The notes below the pieces were generated by a model, which saw only the letters and a program-made list of their open reading frames with translations, searched no databases and was not told the origin of the DNA. DNA of 59,077 nt, taken from positions 1 through 59,077 of the forward strand of contig NZ_LNGH01000009.1 in the NCBI RefSeq assembly GCF_011057715.1, in the 5' to 3' direction. Within the stretch, counting starts at the first letter, position 1. Every line of letters begins with the position of its first letter. The stretch comes from Marinitoga sp. 38H-ov. GTDB lineage: Bacteria > Thermotogota > Thermotogae > Petrotogales > Petrotogaceae. Positions 55,546 to 59,077 of this stretch are shown in pieces. Made by a program: the position numbers and the translations under genes.

Positions 55546-55574
55546 TTGACTTAAAAATTTTTAAGGTGTATAAT
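55546..55574 (+). promoter_or_regulatory. Ferritin promoter P2
   Basis: TTGACT, 17-bp spacer, TATAAT, about 35 bp before the ferritin start. The spacer contains a perfect palindrome TTAAAAATTTTTAA. It lacks the ATCTAAA/TTTAGAT halves, so P2 may be constitutive or controlled differently. Confidence 0.75.
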
Positions 55575-55607
55575 ATTTATGTAATAAAATTAAAAAGGGG
55601 TGATGGT

Positions 55608-56120
55608 ATGTTAAAAAGTAAAATGTCAGAAGCATTAAATAAGCAAATAAACGAAGAATTATATTCTTCCTATTTATATTTATCGATGTCAGCATATTTT
55701 GATAATATGGGATTAAAAGGTTTTGCGAATTGGATGAGGATTCAGGCAATGGAAGAAAGAGATCATGCTATGAAATTATTTGATTATTTATTGAGTCAAG
55801 GTTCTGAAGTTGATTTAAAAGAAATTAAAGAACCACAACATAAATGGAATGGGATTAAAGATGTTATAGAAGCTACATTAGAACATGAACAACACATAAC
55901 TCAATGTATTAATGATTTAGTTGATATTGCTGAAGAGTTAAAAGATAGAGCTACATATAATTTCTTGCAATGGTATATTGATGAACAAGTGGAAGAAGAA
56001 GAAAATGCGAGAGAAATATTGGATAAATTAGAATTAATTGGTGATAGTAAAGATGCATTATTTATGTTAGATAAAGATTTGGCTCAAAGGGTTTATACAC
56101 CACCAATAACACAAGCGTAG
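55608..56120 (+). CDS. ftn: Ferritin (FtnA type)
   Basis: Iron storage protein that oxidises Fe(II). The 170-aa four-helix protein has the ferroxidase ligands in NEELYSSYLY, AMEERDHAMK and LEHEQHIT, plus EQVEEEENA. There is no haem Met evidence, so it is ferritin rather than bacterioferritin. The start is ATG 55608, behind AAAAGGGGTGATGGT. It is the first gene of an operon with desulfoferrodoxin under PerR-type control. Confidence 0.95.
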   Translation: MLKSKMSEALNKQINEELYSSYLYLSMSAYFDNMGLKGFANWMRIQAMEERDHAMKLFDYLLSQGSEVDLKEIKEPQHKWNGIKDVIEATLEHEQHITQCINDLVDIAEELKDRATYNFLQWYIDEQVEEEENAREILDKLELIGDSKDALFMLDKDLAQRVYTPPITQA

Positions 56121-56132
56121 GGAGGGATTTTA

Positions 56133-56513
56133 ATGACTAAGAGAGGACAAGTTTATAAATGTGAAAAGTGTGGAAACATTGTTGAAGTATTACATGAAGG
56201 TGCTGGAGAATTAATTTGTTGTGGGGAACCTATGAAACTATTTGAAGAAAAAACAGCAGATTCATCAGTTGAAAAACATGTTCCATTTATTCAAGAAGTT
56301 GAAGATGGTTATTTAGTAAAAGTTGGTGAAACAACAGCTCATCCTATGACTGAAGAACATTATATAGAATGGATAGAATTAACAGTTGATGGAGAAGTAT
56401 TTAAAAAATTCTTAACTCCAAACGATAAACCTGAGGCATTGTTTAAAGTTGCTAAAGGAAAAGAAGTTTCAGCAAGAGAATTTTGTAATTTACATGGATT
56501 ATGGAAAAAATAA
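56133..56513 (+). CDS. dfx: Desulfoferrodoxin (two-iron superoxide reductase)
   Basis: Reduces superoxide to peroxide in anaerobes. The 126-aa protein has both iron sites. The N-terminal desulforedoxin centre is CEKCGNI...ICCGEPM (four Cys). The C-terminal centre has His in [21 protein letters not shown] and the Cys/His pair in [10 protein letters not shown]. Rubredoxin, encoded twice in this window, is the usual electron donor. GGGAGGG lies upstream, 12 bp after ferritin. Confidence 0.96.
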   Translation: MTKRGQVYKCEKCGNIVEVLHEGAGELICCGEPMKLFEEKTADSSVEKHVPFIQEVEDGYLVKVGETTAHPMTEEHYIEWIELTVDGEVFKKFLTPNDKPEALFKVAKGKEVSAREFCNLHGLWKK

Positions 56514-56525
56514 TAAAAATATTTT

Positions 56526-56550
56526 GAGGCCTTTAAGGCCTCTTTTTTTT
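56526..56550 (+). terminator. Terminator of ferritin-desulfoferrodoxin
   Basis: GAGGCCT / AGGCCTC with a short loop, followed by TTTTTTTT. Confidence 0.92.
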
Positions 56551-56671
56551 ACTAAAAATTTACTATATATTGTTAATATTATTAATAGCATTTTAAGATA
56601 ATAAAAACTATTAAATAGAAATACAAAAAAATAGAGAATAATTAGGAAAAAATAAAGATAATTGAGTTTTT

Positions 56672-56696
56672 AATGTAATAGTTACATTGCTATAAT
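56672..56696 (+). promoter_or_regulatory. Palindromic operator and -10 box of the barrel-CBM operon
   Basis: AATGTAA-TAG-TTACATT, a perfect 7-bp inverted repeat (56672-56688), sits just upstream of a perfect TATAAT (56691-56696). No good -35 is seen, so an activator or repressor may use the palindrome. The regulator is not identified. Confidence 0.65.
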
Positions 56697-56740
56697 GTAG
56701 ATATGATGAAGATTCTAAAATTTTGAATGGGAGGTATTAT

Positions 56741-57625
56741 ATGAAAAAAATATTATCAATTTTTCTAGTTGTTTTAATGGTGTCGTTTTTATTTTCCGCT
56801 GATATTAACTTAGATGGATATGTTGAAGTGAATTATGATTTAACTTTTGAACCAAAAATCAAATCATCAGAAAGCATAGGATTGTTGTATTTGGGAATTA
56901 AAGGGGATTCATATTTTATAGGTTTAATTAGAGAACCAGTTAATAGTAGTTTCAAAATTGATCAAGCTTATGGTATATTAAACTTAAATTTTGCTAACTT
57001 ATTTTTAGGTAAAAAAGTTCAAAATTTTAGAGTTTCTCCTTTTGGCAACGACTTATGGTTAGCAGGGAATTTATCTGTAGAATTTCCTAATAATTTAGGA
57101 AGTATATATGCTGCTTTAGATATGAATTTCGATTCAAAAAGCACAAATAAAGAAGATCAATTACCAAAAGTAAATGTATTATTTGCAAATATGTTTTATA
57201 GTCCAATATCTCTAAAAACAGTATTATATGAAAATTATAAAAAAATGGAAACAGGAATTGATGTTAATTTGAATTTATTAAATGTATTATCTTATGCTAA
57301 ATATAATATAGAAGAAAATAAATTAGAAAAACTAACCGCTGGTTTAAAATTTAATTTTGAACAATTTGATTTAACTTCATATATTTCCCCGGATGCAGAA
57401 ACATTTAAAACATATTTAATTGGAGTTGATGGAGAATATAAACTTTCTGATATTTTATCTATAAATAGTTATTTTACTTTTGATAGCGAAACACCTGTTT
57501 CAAAATTTGGCATTTCAGCAAATTATAATTATATGGATATAGTTGTTTCACCTTCAATTTTATGGGATGGAAATAAAGAAGAAAATCAAACATCTGGAAC
57601 ATTATCAATAACAATGTATTTCTAA
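56741..57625 (+). CDS. Predicted outer-membrane beta-barrel protein
   Basis: A 294-aa protein with signal peptide (KKILSIFLVVLMVSFLFS) and alternating beta strands throughout (LDGYVEVNYDLTF, LEKLTAGLKFNFEQFDLTSYIS). It ends in an aromatic residue (SITMYF), the usual signal for outer-membrane insertion. No family name recognised. It is the first gene of an operon with two carbohydrate-binding-module proteins, so a sugar-related porin is plausible. GGGAGGT lies upstream. Confidence 0.82.
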   Translation: MKKILSIFLVVLMVSFLFSADINLDGYVEVNYDLTFEPKIKSSESIGLLYLGIKGDSYFIGLIREPVNSSFKIDQAYGILNLNFANLFLGKKVQNFRVSPFGNDLWLAGNLSVEFPNNLGSIYAALDMNFDSKSTNKEDQLPKVNVLFANMFYSPISLKTVLYENYKKMETGIDVNLNLLNVLSYAKYNIEENKLEKLTAGLKFNFEQFDLTSYISPDAETFKTYLIGVDGEYKLSDILSINSYFTFDSETPVSKFGISANYNYMDIVVSPSILWDGNKEENQTSGTLSITMYF

Positions 57626-57656
57626 ATTTAAATAAAATTCATTAGGAGGTGGAAAT

Positions 57657-58268
57657 ATGAATAAAAGATTTTTAGTGATGTTAGTTCTTTCATTGTTAGT
57701 TATAGGATTATTATCTTCATGTGTAAGACCAGTAGAAGATACTAATACTAATGAACCAGTAGAGATAGTTGTAAATGGTGATTTTTCTGAAAGAATTTTA
57801 GGAGATGATGAAAATGTTGGTTTTGAAGGTTGGTTTAAATTTACACCTGAAGGAGCTGATTGGAATGGTTGGGCTTCTTCATCTGCAACAATTGTTAATG
57901 GAGAAGCAAAAGTAGTGGTTAACAACCCAGGATCTGGTACATGGACAATTCAATTAGCTCAATGGCTTAATAATATTGAAGGTGGAAAGACGTATACAAT
58001 TAAATTCAAAGCAAAATCAACAGCTGAAAATCCAGCATTAAATTTTGTTGTAACAGCAAGAAAAAATGATGACAATAACTTATGGATTGATCCTCCATTT
58101 TTAGCAGAAAGTGTTTCATTGACATCAGATTGGAAAGATTATTCATATGAAGTAGAAATACCATCAGATTTTGATTTGGATTCGTATACAGTAAAACTTG
58201 GTTTTGAATTAGGAACATCACCTATAGGAGAATATTACTTTGATGATGTTAGCGTAATGGAAAAATAA
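57657..58268 (+). CDS. Lipoprotein with CBM4_9-like carbohydrate-binding module
   Basis: A 203-aa protein. Lipoprotein signal peptide with lipobox LLSSC (Cys about residue 22). The rest is a single beta-sandwich that resembles CBM4/9: VVNGDFSERIL near the start, GGKTYTIKFKAKSTAE in the middle and YYFDDVSVMEK at the end. No catalytic domain. It is paralogous to the next gene. It probably binds a glucan or glycoside outside the cytoplasm. Confidence 0.83.
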   Translation: MNKRFLVMLVLSLLVIGLLSSCVRPVEDTNTNEPVEIVVNGDFSERILGDDENVGFEGWFKFTPEGADWNGWASSSATIVNGEAKVVVNNPGSGTWTIQLAQWLNNIEGGKTYTIKFKAKSTAENPALNFVVTARKNDDNNLWIDPPFLAESVSLTSDWKDYSYEVEIPSDFDLDSYTVKLGFELGTSPIGEYYFDDVSVMEK

Positions 58269-58282
58269 TAGGAGGTAAAATT

Positions 58283-58900
58283 ATGAGTAATGAAATTTTA
58301 GTGGCAATTACAGTTGCATTATTAGCAGTTGGTTTAGTAGGTGGAGTATTATTTTTTAATTCTCAAAATACAACAGTTGCAGAAAAACCTGTAGAACAAA
58401 CAGTTGAAGCAATAAGTACAGAAGGTTTAGTTTCATTATTGAACAATAGCACATTTGATACAATGATTGTTGATGATGAAAAAGATCCAATGCATTGGTT
58501 TATTTGGCAAGCATCAACATATAAAATTAGTGGTGCAAGAGTATCTGATTTAGAAGTAAAAGATGGATATATAGCTATAACAGTAGCAGATTCTGGAGCA
58601 GATACATGGCATATTCAATTTGATCAAGATGTAAAATTAGAAAAAGGGAAAACATATGTATTTTCATTTAAAGCAAAAGCTGATGCACCAAGAAAAATAA
58701 ATGCGAAAATATTACAAAACCATGATCCATACTACAATTATTTAGCAAAAACAGTTGATTTAACAACAGAATGGCAAACATTCACATTTGAATATACACA
58801 CCCAGAAACAGCAGATGATGTAGTAAGATTGAGTTTTGAATTAGGTAAAGATGTACCAACAACAATCTATTTTGACGATGTAATTCTTGCAAATAAATAA
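58283..58900 (+). CDS. Membrane-anchored CBM4_9-like protein
   Basis: A 205-aa protein anchored by one N-terminal helix (ILVAITVALLAVGLVGGVLFF) with no lipobox, then a linker and a CBM4_9-like sandwich. It shares GKTYVFSFKAKA, an LTxxW segment and IYFDDVILANK with its upstream neighbour. The two paralogues differ in anchoring, lipid against helix, so they may sit in different membranes or depths. Terminator follows. Confidence 0.82.
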   Translation: MSNEILVAITVALLAVGLVGGVLFFNSQNTTVAEKPVEQTVEAISTEGLVSLLNNSTFDTMIVDDEKDPMHWFIWQASTYKISGARVSDLEVKDGYIAITVADSGADTWHIQFDQDVKLEKGKTYVFSFKAKADAPRKINAKILQNHDPYYNYLAKTVDLTTEWQTFTFEYTHPETADDVVRLSFELGKDVPTTIYFDDVILANK

Positions 58901-58906
58901 TATTTT

Positions 58907-58934
58907 AACCCTTCCATTTTTGGAAGGGTTTTTT
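58907..58934 (+). terminator. Terminator of the barrel-CBM operon
   Basis: AACCCTTCCA / TGGAAGGGTT with a TTTT loop, then TTTTTT: a 10-bp stem. Confidence 0.93.
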
Positions 58935-59077
58935 GTTATATAGTGAAATAATTAACAAAAAATTCAGACAAAAACAGTTTAATTTTTATTTTTAATTAAT
59001 ATTTGTGAAATATTTCTTTTGTATAATAATATTGAAAGTGAAATTGTTATCAAACTATAGTCTCCGGTAATAAGTCA
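58935..59077. other. Intergenic end of window
   Basis: AT-rich, no gene seen. A TATAAT near 59022-59027 could be the -10 box of a plus-strand gene outside the window. The last 25 bases (AGTCTCCGGTAATAAGTCA) are less AT-rich and may start an RNA or a leader, but nothing can be identified. Confidence 0.4.

Noticed and set aside
59035-59077. Riboswitch or RNA gene at the window end
   Set aside because: The sequence becomes less AT-rich but too little is present to match any family.
1-59077. CRISPR array, prophage or intact insertion sequence
   Set aside because: No regularly spaced direct repeats, transposase, integrase or phage structural genes were seen on either strand.

Overview
The window looks like chromosomal DNA from a Thermotogota bacterium, most likely Marinitoga or a close relative in the Petrotogaceae. 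The DNA is very AT-rich. It carries a toga-type outer-envelope protein (SLH domain, long coiled coil, C-terminal anchor), the fliA-cheD-cheC-pilZ-flhG-flhF-flhA-flhB-fliR-fliQ-fliP-fliO-cheY-cheW-cheA flagellar/chemotaxis order, and the cmk-ispH-rpsA-der order known from Thermotoga. The genus assignment is an inference from gene content; no search was run.

Layout. 1-107: 3' end of a 5S rRNA gene and its terminator. 106-20031 (minus): mfd, then a long flagellar export/chemotaxis operon, fed from upstream by cinA, glgX and a DUF3783 gene. 20078-24359: an oxidative-stress and small-gene region with two almost identical rubredoxins on opposite strands around uvrA, a PerR-type regulator, an unlisted 33-residue membrane peptide and tRNA-Asn. 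24410-28459 (minus): argS, a small membrane protein, a B12-binding radical SAM protein and a secreted protein. 28740-30545: dnaK alone. 30873-33866 (minus): an envelope group (toga protein, Cys-rich miniprotein, membrane protein, MltC-like transglycosylase). 34082-55441 (plus): a long mainly housekeeping run (aspS, cmk, ispH, rpsA, der, plsY, hslU, hisS, acpP, pyrG). It contains two less ordinary inserts: a secreted propeller/TPR/SLBB-repeat cluster at 40872-45971, and a degenerate receiver plus paired RCK subunits plus TrkH at 47418-50708. 55474-56513: ferritin and desulfoferrodoxin. 56672-58934: an outer-membrane barrel with two differently anchored carbohydrate-binding-module proteins.

The most informative new signals are regulatory or short. 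(1) The promoters of perR-rubredoxin and of ferritin-desulfoferrodoxin share a 31-bp interrupted palindrome (ATCTAAA...TTTAGAT) in the same register around the -10 box, which predicts a PerR regulon and its operator. (2) cinA has no in-frame ATG or GTG, and its only well-placed start is ATT; mfd may be similar. (3) Two very short genes, a 33-aa membrane peptide at 24014-24115 and a 65-aa Cys-rich protein at 32472-32669, have strong ribosome binding sites and no function I recognise. (4) A response-regulator-like protein next to a K+ uptake operon has Glu at the phospho-acceptor position. (5) A 961-residue SLBB-repeat protein sits with two TPR proteins and no polysaccharide synthesis genes. No CRISPR array, prophage or intact insertion sequence was seen.
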